From assembly GCF_027925155.1 (NCBI RefSeq), contig NZ_BSDY01000009.1, forward strand, positions 111,293 to 175,292: 64,000 nt of DNA, written 5' to 3'. The position numbers and the translations under genes are program-made. Source of the stretch: Propionigenium maris DSM 9537 (lineage in GTDB: Bacteria; Fusobacteriota; Fusobacteriia; Fusobacteriales; Fusobacteriaceae). Shown here piece by piece: positions 8,797 through 15,719 of this stretch; positions within the stretch are counted from its first letter, which is position 1, and every line of letters begins with the position of its first letter. The notes beneath the pieces were generated by a model. The model was not told where the DNA came from and did no database searches. It saw nothing but the letters and a program-made list of their open reading frames with translations.

Positions 8797-9960
8797 TTAA
8801 ATATTATTTCTTATATCTCTTCCAAGCTTATCGGTGGCTTCAACGATTGCCTCACTTATAATGGTCTCTCCGCTTTTTATCTCCCTTTCTACACCGCTCA
8901 TAACACCAGCTGGAGCTCTTCCCCTTATGACGCTCCACCTGTAACGATCTCCAGAGTTCCCTTCAAATACTCCGCTTCCAATGGTACGCCCATCTTCAAG
9001 GTCTATCATCTCATATGACAACACTATCCTGCTGCTGTTTCTCTTATCAAATACTATCTCTGTGTAGGATCTCTCCCTGTACTTAGCCACCTTTACATTG
9101 TTTTCAATAACATAGTATTTTTCCGTCCAGTATCTGGTATAGTAGTCCCTTGTTACCCTTGTTGGATTGTAGGTGAAGGAATCTATATTTATCTTCACCA
9201 CTGTATTCAGGTCCTTGAGACTTTCCTCCGATAGATTCCCTGCCCCTCTCAGAGCCTCACGCAGCTCTCCCTGAGGGATATCCTTAAAGATAGTTATCTT
9301 AGACAGCTTCGGGTCCTCCAATACACGATTTTTTATCCTTCCTATTCCCTCCCTTTCTATCTGGTGTTTTCTGGAGGGATCCCCTGTTACCTCTGTGAAA
9401 GCTGCAACAACCCTAGCTTCCTCCAGAGATCTCGCAGTCCGCTCACCAATATCCCTATACCTGGGATAGAGCTCCTGCCCCCTGTCATAGAGGAAGAACT
9501 TCTCCCTTCTCCTATATCTGTCAAGTTTCAACCCCTCAAAGGTATTTCCTGCATTGTAGTAGGAGACCCCTGCATCCATCTTCAGCTCCTCTATCTCATT
9601 GTACTGGGGAATATTCAGGCTGAGCCCAAGCTTATTGTGAACTATGGGATCCATGGTGTAGAGACCTTTCTTTAGGGAAAGCATATTTTCATAGGTAGAA
9701 GCTTCCCTCACATAGTCCTCATTTTGATTGTAGAGATCTATCTTGGACTGGGTATCATCTACAGCCCTTGGATAGACATTCCTGTAGTTCACCATCCCCT
9801 CCAGGTAATCTGGGTTCAGTTTTACTGCCTCCTGCAATAATAGAGCAGCCTGGGTAAATCTTCCCCTCTCTATCTCCTCCATTGCCTGGGTATTTATCTT
9901 CTCTTCAGCAGAGCTGCACCCTGCCAAGATCAAGAGGACAATCAGTAGTAACTTCTTCAT
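8797..9960 (-). CDS. TPR-like lipoprotein (387 aa)
   Basis: The N-terminus is a type II signal with lipobox LAGC (Cys15), so it should be lipidated. Residues about 20-60 resemble a TPR pair (IERGRFTQAALLLQEAVKLNPDY). The remainder is polar, with a helical middle and a beta-rich C-terminal half; I do not recognise a catalytic family. Translation is supported by AAGGAG upstream. It is probably cotranscribed with the Crp/Fnr gene 15 bp downstream. An envelope role is inferred. Confidence 0.7.
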   Translation of the reverse strand: MKKLLLIVLLILAGCSSAEEKINTQAMEEIERGRFTQAALLLQEAVKLNPDYLEGMVNYRNVYPRAVDDTQSKIDLYNQNEDYVREASTYENMLSLKKGLYTMDPIVHNKLGLSLNIPQYNEIEELKMDAGVSYYNAGNTFEGLKLDRYRRREKFFLYDRGQELYPRYRDIGERTARSLEEARVVAAFTEVTGDPSRKHQIEREGIGRIKNRVLEDPKLSKITIFKDIPQGELREALRGAGNLSEESLKDLNTVVKINIDSFTYNPTRVTRDYYTRYWTEKYYVIENNVKVAKYRERSYTEIVFDKRNSSRIVLSYEMIDLEDGRTIGSGVFEGNSGDRYRWSVIRGRAPAGVMSGVEREIKSGETIISEAIVEATDKLGRDIRNNI

Positions 9961-10127
9961 CTTCTATCAACTCCTTCCCATTAATTCTATACTAAAATCT
10001 GGTCAAGTTGAAGTCATTTTATACTTTGTTGGTGTCAAAGATAGGATAACATTGATCATTGGATATATTCAACCATTTTTTAAGTATATTCCTTAACAAG
10101 GAATTATTTTTAAGGACTATAAATAAA

Positions 10128-10151
10128 AGGGAGAGGTGTCTTCCTCTCCCT
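10128..10151 (-). terminator. Terminator after the galactokinase-like gene
   Basis: AGGGAGAGG pairs with CCTCTCCCT over a short loop, with a T-rich tract following on the minus strand. Confidence 0.75.
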
Positions 10152-10157
10152 AATTCT

Positions 10158-10601
10158 CTAAGATGCCATTCTGAATATCTTCAGTGTATCAGCCTGGAAT
10201 CCCTCTATCCTGTTAAATGCCTGAGCTGTTGCATATTTCAGAGACCCTATTGCTGAATAACCCTCCTCATTGGGTACATCCAACTGATATACAATATCTA
10301 ATCCCTTCTTTATTGAGTAACCACACGACTTATATGCTTCCACCACGCTGGCTATAAACTCAAGGTCCACTTCCTTATCCAGGTTATCCAGTGGCAGGGT
10401 CCATTTATTCTCTCCCATACTCACAGATATCATCCCGTCATTTCTGGCTCTGGCAGCTGCATATGTTCCGTAAGCTTCGGTATTCTCTATGACTCTCTCC
10501 TCTGAAAGACGGCACGTTCTGGCTGTTGCAAAAAAACTTTCTCTACTTTCTTCCCCAAAAATTTTCTTGAAATTCTCGTGTAACTTTCTTAACATCTCCA
10601 T
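10158..10601 (-). CDS. Degenerate, truncated galactokinase-like protein (147 aa)
   Basis: The whole length follows the N-terminal domain of galactokinase: LHENFKKIFGEE, then a region where GRVNLIGEHTDY is expected but which reads FFATARTCRLSEER, then GTYAAARARNDG, a segment ending KKGLDIVYQLDVPN, and NEEGYSAIGS where the GHMP ATP loop PNGAGLSSSAS is expected. Both signature motifs have lost their key residues and the C-terminal 240 residues are absent, so it cannot be a galactokinase. The frame is intact with a good ribosome site (the ATG at 10595 is likely). It is either a decaying gene or a non-catalytic, possibly sugar- or partner-binding protein (inference). Confidence 0.6.
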   Translation of the reverse strand: MEMLRKLHENFKKIFGEESRESFFATARTCRLSEERVIENTEAYGTYAAARARNDGMISVSMGENKWTLPLDNLDKEVDLEFIASVVEAYKSCGYSIKKGLDIVYQLDVPNEEGYSAIGSLKYATAQAFNRIEGFQADTLKIFRMAS

Positions 10602-10830
10602 CCCCCCTAAAAACTATGTTGTATTTTCTAATAAGGATTATAGTCTATATTTACCAATAAATCCATAGGTTTAAAGGTGAATTTCTGTTGTTTTTTTTAT
10701 ACATCATTAATTTTTATAGTTTTTTAACAGTTAGCTTAAAGAAAATTTTCCTTTACTTCCCCTAACTTTTATAAATCCCAGAAAGGAATCTCTTCACCCT
10801 TTGCAAATAATATTAATATGGAGGTGTTCT

Positions 10831-10953
10831 ATGAGTAAAAGAGGAATCATGAGCAAAAGAGAGATGAAGGATATTATGGATGATTTAAAGGAAACTAAGG
10901 AGAAGCCCCCTAAGGATGAGAAGGAGTCACCTAAGGAGGAAAATAAAAAATAG
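10831..10953 (+). CDS. Small highly charged protein (40 aa)
   Basis: The ATG at 10831 follows GGAGGTGTTCT and opens a 40-codon frame that starts MSKRGIMSKREMKDIMDD and ends in a Lys/Glu/Pro-rich tail. A terminator follows at once, supporting a real transcription unit. Probably cytosolic and partly disordered; no family recognised. Confidence 0.55.
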   Translation: MSKRGIMSKREMKDIMDDLKETKEKPPKDEKESPKEENKK

Positions 10954-10976
10954 GCTGATTACCCAGCCTATTTTTT
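10949..10976. terminator. Bidirectional terminator
   Basis: TAGGCTG pairs with CAGCCTA, with A-run before and T-run after. It overlaps the stop of the small gene and the end of rnmV. Confidence 0.75.
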
Positions 10977-11522
10977 ATCTACTTTCTCTATAGCTTTCAG
11001 AAACTCTTCCCTGCTTATTCCAAAGTGGTTCAGCTTAGACAGGAACTGCTTGGCATTGGCATAGCCTATTCCCAAGATAACTCCTACCTCCTGCCTTCTT
11101 ACCTTGGATTCTCCCCCACCGCTAAGACCATACTCTATCATATCCCCAGAGGTAAAGTTTTCAATTCTATCCACCATCTTGCACTTGGCTTTGGCAAGGG
11201 CTTCTATGATAACCTCCGGCTTGGCATTTTCTATCCCTACATTTCCGTCACGGGCCCTTGTCCCGTCCTTTCTTCCAATATAGGCATGCTTCACCCCTGG
11301 AACATAGTCCTCTATAGTTTTTCTTATCTTTTCACCGGCAAAATCCGGGTCTGTAAATACTATTACCCCGGTTCTCTCCTGGGCAACTCTTATCTTTTCT
11401 AGGGTAGTTCTCTTTCTTACAGCAAATCCATTTACTATAATTAGCTCTGCGTCAACTGCAGCCTTTACTGCAGTTACATCGTCTCTTCCCTCTACCACTA
11501 TGGTTTCCATTATCTTCTTCAT
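10968..11522 (-). CDS. rnmV: Ribonuclease M5, 5S rRNA maturase (184 aa)
   Basis: An N-terminal Toprim domain contains the catalytic Glu in VVEGRDDV and the DxD-type motif VFTDPDFAGEKIR, followed by a DGTRARDGNVGIENA stretch typical of RNase M5. The C-terminal domain (about residues 110-184) has a basic RRQEVGVILGIGYANAKQFL segment. The enzyme trims 5S rRNA precursor in low-GC bacteria. Length is normal. It shares its strand with the next gene upstream (11557-12279), 34 bp away, so the two may form an operon. Confidence 0.92.
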   Translation of the reverse strand: MKKIMETIVVEGRDDVTAVKAAVDAELIIVNGFAVRKRTTLEKIRVAQERTGVIVFTDPDFAGEKIRKTIEDYVPGVKHAYIGRKDGTRARDGNVGIENAKPEVIIEALAKAKCKMVDRIENFTSGDMIEYGLSGGGESKVRRQEVGVILGIGYANAKQFLSKLNHFGISREEFLKAIEKVDKK

Positions 11523-11556
11523 CTGTCCAATCTCCTGCCTGTATTTTTATAGTTGT

Positions 11557-12279
11557 CTATTCATACAACTCTTTCATCGTCATATCTGGGCTGTACTTGG
11601 TCCCTGCCATGAGAAGTTCATTGTAGTCCTTCTTGGCCAGAAACTCTCCATATCCCCTGTCATAGTAGATAAACTTTACTTCCTCAAAGAGATAGCTCTC
11701 CATGGAGCTCTTGAATCTTTCCTGAGTTTCCTCATCTCCACCAGACACCTTGTATCTGAACTTTTCTACTCCAACCTCCTTAAGTATCTCAAACTTATTC
11801 AGCAAGGGATAGAATATTTCCATAAACTCCCTTACATTCTTGTCCTCCTTGAGGTCAGTTGCAATATACCCCTTGGCAAACTTTGGAAAGAGGCTGTATT
11901 CCAGAGCCTTGAGTTTCTCCTCAGGAAGCACTCCCAGTCTCTTTACCTCTGTAAAGGTAAGAGCTTCAAGCATACTGTTTCCTCTCATGGAAAGGTGTAG
12001 CTCCACGTCCTCTCCCAGCTCAAGAACCTCTCCCTCTAAATAACCGTCTAGGTTAAGGTGGGTAATATAGTTTCCTTTAGTATCTGCCACATACTCTGTA
12101 TCTATCTCTTCCTCTTCATCCTCTACATAGAAGGTTGCTTCCCAGTTTAGCCTGGTCTGCCCCTTAATGGTATTGGATCTGATTGCTGCCTTATATGAAT
12201 TGTCGTAAAATTTTTCGAAATCCTTGGTTTCCTTCCCAGGATCATCTTCTAATCTTACTTCCTTTAATCTTATCTCCAT
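11557..12279 (-). CDS. Hypothetical acidic protein (240 aa)
   Basis: No family recognised. The sequence is mixed alpha/beta, acidic, without signal peptide or membrane helix. The N-terminal 100 residues show alternating strands, including LNWEATFYVEDEEEE, and the C-terminal half is more helical. The start has AAAGGATGG. It precedes rnmV on the same strand by 34 bp. Confidence 0.6.
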   Translation of the reverse strand: MEIRLKEVRLEDDPGKETKDFEKFYDNSYKAAIRSNTIKGQTRLNWEATFYVEDEEEEIDTEYVADTKGNYITHLNLDGYLEGEVLELGEDVELHLSMRGNSMLEALTFTEVKRLGVLPEEKLKALEYSLFPKFAKGYIATDLKEDKNVREFMEIFYPLLNKFEILKEVGVEKFRYKVSGGDEETQERFKSSMESYLFEEVKFIYYDRGYGEFLAKKDYNELLMAGTKYSPDMTMKELYE

Positions 12280-12520
12280 AAAACCATCCTTTCATAACAT
12301 AATAGCTTTATATTATAGCATTTATTTTATCTTTTTAAAAGATTTTATATCAATAAATTATAGGTCTTTTTGATTAGGTGTTTGATTTTTTATATTGCTA
12401 GATTGCATAATTAAATATAGCTATTTATTCTTTTTTTTAGCTAATTTCTCCTACTATAATTTATTTGATATTTTTAAAGGGAATGATCTAATGATCAGAG
12501 TGTTTCTTTTACTTTACTTC

Positions 12521-12622
12521 TTAATTATTTATAACTCTTGTTATTAGTAAACTCACAAAAATAGAAACTGCTAATAAAGCCTCTTTAATAGTTTCTTCAC
12601 TCTTTACTGCAGCACTCCTCAT
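12521..12622 (-). CDS. Possible small single-helix membrane peptide (33 aa)
   Basis: A frame from ATG (12622) to TAA encodes MRSAAVKSEETIKEALLAVS followed by a hydrophobic helix and a basic tail ITRVINN. The polar head, single membrane span and location in a 460-bp AT-rich spacer recall type I toxin peptides, but no clear Shine-Dalgarno sequence is present. A second tiny hydrophobic frame (12493 onward, plus strand) overlaps it. Weakly supported. Confidence 0.25.
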   Translation of the reverse strand: MRSAAVKSEETIKEALLAVSIFVSLLITRVINN

Positions 12623-12689
12623 GGTAGTTACTTTTCTTATTAATTCTCTTTGGATTGTTCAATGAATTAGATTTATTTTTTAACAACAA

Positions 12690-12717
12690 AAATCCAGGAG
12701 GCAACTCCTGGATTTTT
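12690..12717 (-). terminator. Terminator of the OmpA-type lipoprotein gene
   Basis: AATCCAGGAG pairs with CTCCTGGATT over a GCAA loop, with T-run on both sides. The spacer 12280-12685 upstream is otherwise AT-rich and without convincing genes except the tiny frame noted. Confidence 0.8.
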
Positions 12718-12739
12718 ATATACCTTAATAACAATTATA

Positions 12740-13384
12740 TTAATTCCCCACTATCTGAATCTCAACCCTCCTGTTTTGTGCCCTTCCATCCTTAGTGGAG
12801 TTGTCTGCTATAGGTTGAGCCGATCCATATCCCCTAGAAGACATCCTTGCTTTAGCTACTCCCCTTCCATTTAGGTAGTAGTATACTGCATCTGCCCTCT
12901 CCTGTGAAAGGGCATCATTTATATTGTCGCTTCCTGTGTTGTCTGTATGTCCTCCAATTGCAATACTTGTCTCATCAAACTCCTCCAGTACCTTTGAGAT
13001 GGAGTTTAGCACCTCATAGGATCCTGGAGCTATAGCTGAGCTTCCAGATTTAAAGGTAAGGTTTCCAGGCATAATAAGCTCCAGTCTGTCCTCTCCCACC
13101 CTTCGCACTCCTACACCTGTTCTTGCAAGCTCCTCCCTTAGAGCTGCCTCCTGCCTGTCAAAGTAGTATCCAATCCCAGCTCCAGCTGCTGATCCAGCTG
13201 CTGCCCCTATGAGGGTACTCTTGGTGTCCTTACCTGCCAGCTGACCAACCACAGCCCCTGCCACTGCTCCCCCCACAGCCCCCTTAGTAGTACTGCTCAC
13301 CTTCTCCTCTCCAGTATAGGGGTCTGTACTCCTGCAGGATATTAGCACCAGCATAAGACTTGATAAAGCTATAATTTTTTTCAT
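12740..13384 (-). CDS. OmpA-family lipoprotein with glycine zipper (214 aa)
   Basis: A type II signal peptide with lipobox LISC is followed by a glycine-zipper segment (about residues 35-75, GAVGGAVAGAVVGQLAG and a second half) and a C-terminal OmpA domain with IGGHTDNTG and the peptidoglycan-binding QNRRVEI motif. This is the YiaD/Pal-like layout: lipid anchor in a membrane plus cell-wall binding. The ATG has AGGAGGTAGATT. It is a single-gene unit. Confidence 0.9.
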   Translation of the reverse strand: MKKIIALSSLMLVLISCRSTDPYTGEEKVSSTTKGAVGGAVAGAVVGQLAGKDTKSTLIGAAAGSAAGAGIGYYFDRQEAALREELARTGVGVRRVGEDRLELIMPGNLTFKSGSSAIAPGSYEVLNSISKVLEEFDETSIAIGGHTDNTGSDNINDALSQERADAVYYYLNGRGVAKARMSSRGYGSAQPIADNSTKDGRAQNRRVEIQIVGN

Positions 13385-13514
13385 AATCTACCTCCTGATC
13401 CTTTATTAAAAAGCTTCTACATAATTCTTTATAAAAAAAGTAAAGTTTTTTACATAAAAAATAGATATATTATTACAACTGTGATATAATTATTCTATAA
13501 AGGAGGTATCACAG

Positions 13515-14144
13515 ATGAAAAAATATTCGCATATGGAAGAATACCTGAACTCAATTAGTCACTACCTTGGAGCAGGAATGGCAGTTGTTGGACTAGGATT
13601 TCTTGTTATGAGAGCTGTACGTCTGGGAGATATAAACCATGTGGTCAGCTTCACTATCTTTGGTAGCGCACTTATTCTATTATATACTATGTCTGGAACC
13701 TATCACCTTCTATATCCTGGAAGAACTAAGGACATATTTAAAATATTGGATCATTCAGCTATATATATATTAATATCGGGATCATATACCCCCTACCTGC
13801 TAACTGTTGTAGAGGGAAGATCCGCTATTATTCTCTTGGTTATACAGTGGGGACTTACCCTTGCCGGAATTATCTTTAAGTTAAAGTTTACAGGAAGGTT
13901 TACCCTTGTTTCCACCCTGATCTATCTCTTTATGGGTTGGATGGTAATGTTTATCTTCAAGAACCTTAAGATGAACCTGGATCCCCTGTCACTTAAACTG
14001 CTTATTGCAAGTGGAATAACCTACACTGTGGGAGCTGTATTTTATCTTATGAAGAATGTAAGGTATACCCATGTAGTTTGGCACCTATTTGTAGTGGGAG
14101 GAAGTGTTCTAAACTACCTTTCCATCTACTATTCAGTATCTTAA
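13515..14144 (+). CDS. Hemolysin III / PAQR-family membrane protein (209 aa)
   Basis: Seven hydrophobic segments and the family motifs are present: an N-terminal SISHYLGAG, SGTYHLL with its conserved Ser and His, LDHSAIYILISGSYTP, and a C-terminal HVVWHLFV. The conserved Asp and His residues bind a metal in PAQR proteins. Function in bacteria is uncertain (membrane homeostasis or lipid hydrolysis; cytolytic in some). Start follows AAAGGAGGTATCACAG. Length is typical. Confidence 0.92.
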   Translation: MKKYSHMEEYLNSISHYLGAGMAVVGLGFLVMRAVRLGDINHVVSFTIFGSALILLYTMSGTYHLLYPGRTKDIFKILDHSAIYILISGSYTPYLLTVVEGRSAIILLVIQWGLTLAGIIFKLKFTGRFTLVSTLIYLFMGWMVMFIFKNLKMNLDPLSLKLLIASGITYTVGAVFYLMKNVRYTHVVWHLFVVGGSVLNYLSIYYSVS

Positions 14145-14156
14145 AAAAATAACTTT

Positions 14157-14186
14157 AGAGGAACCTATAGAGGTTCCTCTTTTTTT
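14157..14186 (+). terminator. Terminator of the hemolysin III gene
   Basis: GAGGAACC pairs with GGTTCCTC over a short loop, followed by seven T. Confidence 0.85.
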
Positions 14187-14492
14187 ATCCCCACTTCTTT
14201 CCATATGCGAACTCAAGACTTTTATTTGCGATCACAGACCGTTTAAGAGACTATAACTCCCCCTCTACTTCCGTACTAATATAAAGTTATTATAAGCTCA
14301 TTAGTGCTATTTTATTAGAATCGATATGACCTCATTCTTCAGAATTTTAGATTAAAATTCAGTATTATATTTTTACTACTAACTTAAAAAATGGTGCATA
14401 AAAAAAGTATTGTTTTTTTATAAAAATATGTTGTTTTTTTCTTCACAATATGTTATAAATCCATATAACTTAATTTAAGAGGAGGGATCAGG
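14187..14492. other. AT-rich spacer without recognised genes
   Basis: About 300 bp, increasingly AT-rich toward the right. It contains long T and A runs (14396-14440) that could form part of a promoter region for the next gene. No coding frame, repeat or RNA gene was recognised. Confidence 0.4.
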
Positions 14493-14720
14493 ATGATTAC
14501 AGCTGCTGTTGTTCTAGTTGTGTTTATGGCTGCTTCGTATTGTGCAAAAAATTGTGACGGGATTGGATACCAGAGTAGAGGTATTGGAATATTAGAGGAC
14601 ATCAAGCTGATGTATTGCTTTGATTCCAATGGATACAATGCCAAAGGGTATGACAAGAACGGATACGACAAAGACGGATACAATGAGTTCGGTTATGACA
14701 AGTTCGGATATCAGAGATAA
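14493..14720 (+). CDS. Small GY-repeat protein (75 aa)
   Basis: A hydrophobic N-terminus (MITAAVVLVVFMAASYC) is followed by a Gly/Ile/Cys-rich linker and six pentapeptide repeats of the form GY[DN]xx, for example NGYNAKGYDKNGYDKDGY. The same repeat forms the last 400 residues of the PelG-like protein at 27463-30192. The N-terminus may be a signal anchor; the lipobox is poor because Tyr precedes Cys. GAGGAGGGATCAGG precedes the ATG and a terminator follows, so the gene is real. Probably envelope or surface located; function unknown. Confidence 0.75.
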   Translation: MITAAVVLVVFMAASYCAKNCDGIGYQSRGIGILEDIKLMYCFDSNGYNAKGYDKNGYDKDGYNEFGYDKFGYQR

Positions 14721-14730
14721 GTGATTTTTT

Positions 14731-14756
14731 AAGACTGCCTATGGCAGTCTTTTTAT
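14731..14756 (+). terminator. Terminator of the GY-repeat gene
   Basis: AAGACTGCC pairs with GGCAGTCTT around AT, followed by a T-run. Confidence 0.85.
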
Positions 14757-14825
14757 TTTATTAAGAAGAAAATCATCTCAGGTGGAGTATAGAGAAAGAG
14801 AACGCTACTGAAAGGGGGAAAAATC

Positions 14826-15509
14826 ATGAAGTTAAAGGAGGCTCTCACAGAAGCTGGCATATACGATTCCTTTTTAGAAATCTCAAAAGCTACTTCCCAT
14901 AAGGAGTTGGAGAAGCTCTTTGAAATAAAGGATTTCAGAAAGGGGGAGGTCATAAGCTTCTCAGAGGAAGCTGGAGGGAAGAATGGATATGTATGGAATA
15001 TCTTAAAGGGAGAGGGAAAGCAGATATTTTACCCCTCTGGAGGGAAGGAATATATATTTAAGTTAACTGTAGGAGAGTGGATAGGAGTGCCCGGTGCAGT
15101 CTCCAACCTCTACATCCTTACAGATATTGAGTTTCTTGAGGATACACAGGTACTCATCTTCCCTCTGGGAAAGATGATAAGGGAGCGGTCAGATATAATG
15201 GGGGAAATCTGGGAGAGAATTGCCAGAATGATGGTAAACAAGTTTGTATGGGCTGCAGAGCAGTTTATGGACAAGAGCAGTATGAGTAATGAAGCTTATT
15301 TTTTAAAAGCTCTAGCCAATAACAATTACTCCTTTGAGGACACAACTACCAAATCTCTCTCTGAGTCACTGGGAATCAACCTGAGAACCCTCCAGAGGAT
15401 AATAAGCAGCCTGGAGAAGAGGGAACTTATCAAGCGGGATAAATCCAAGGGTAGGGTATGGGTTGAGGATTTTGAGGTCTTTGACACCTATCTGGATTCC
15501 TTAGACTAA
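14826..15509 (+). CDS. Crp/Fnr-family transcriptional regulator (227 aa)
   Basis: A beta-roll sensor domain (about residues 30-130), long helix and C-terminal winged helix with recognition segment NLRTLQRIISSL. It is closer to the 8125-8781 paralogue (shared GEWIGVPG/GEWMGVAA and SNEAYFLKALANNN type segments) than to the one at 2967. No Fe-S cysteines. It is 470 bp from the start of adhE's convergent 3' end; a link to adhE control is only positional speculation. The ATG follows AAAGGGGGAAAAATC. Confidence 0.85.
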   Translation: MKLKEALTEAGIYDSFLEISKATSHKELEKLFEIKDFRKGEVISFSEEAGGKNGYVWNILKGEGKQIFYPSGGKEYIFKLTVGEWIGVPGAVSNLYILTDIEFLEDTQVLIFPLGKMIRERSDIMGEIWERIARMMVNKFVWAAEQFMDKSSMSNEAYFLKALANNNYSFEDTTTKSLSESLGINLRTLQRIISSLEKRELIKRDKSKGRVWVEDFEVFDTYLDSLD

Positions 15510-15603
15510 AAGGGAGCGTGACGCTCCCCCCACTCTAATCTCATACAATGAAATTTTGTCCATGGCAGCACTCTATAATTTTATACTTCCTTAACAATAA
15601 AAA
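15510..15603. repeat. Dispersed intergenic repeat, divergent copy (first of a tandem pair)
   Basis: Starts at the stop codon with hairpin GGGAGCGTGACGCTCCC (15512-15528), in the place of the GCAACGTGACGTTGC hairpin of other copies, and ends TATACTTCCTTAACAATAAA. The stem differs but the GTGACG centre is kept, a compensatory pattern. Confidence 0.6.
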
Positions 15604-15695
15604 ACAACGTGACGTCGCATCCCAATAATCACTGGGAACACAAATTGGTTCAAGTAGAATTTCTATAAATTCTAAATTTTCCATAACAAATGAAA
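15604..15695. repeat. Dispersed intergenic repeat, second tandem copy
   Basis: Begins CAACGTGACGTCGCATCCC, continues with the TAATC....GGAAC and TTCAAGTA blocks and ends with TATAAATTCTAAATTTTCC and an AT-rich tail. It abuts the terminator of adhE. Confidence 0.7.
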
Positions 15696-15719
15696 AGGGA
15701 CTCCTAGGAGTCCCTTTTC
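15694..15719 (-). terminator. Terminator of adhE
   Basis: A near-perfect palindrome with half-site AAAGGGACTCCT directly follows the adhE stop, with T-rich tract beyond. Confidence 0.8.
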
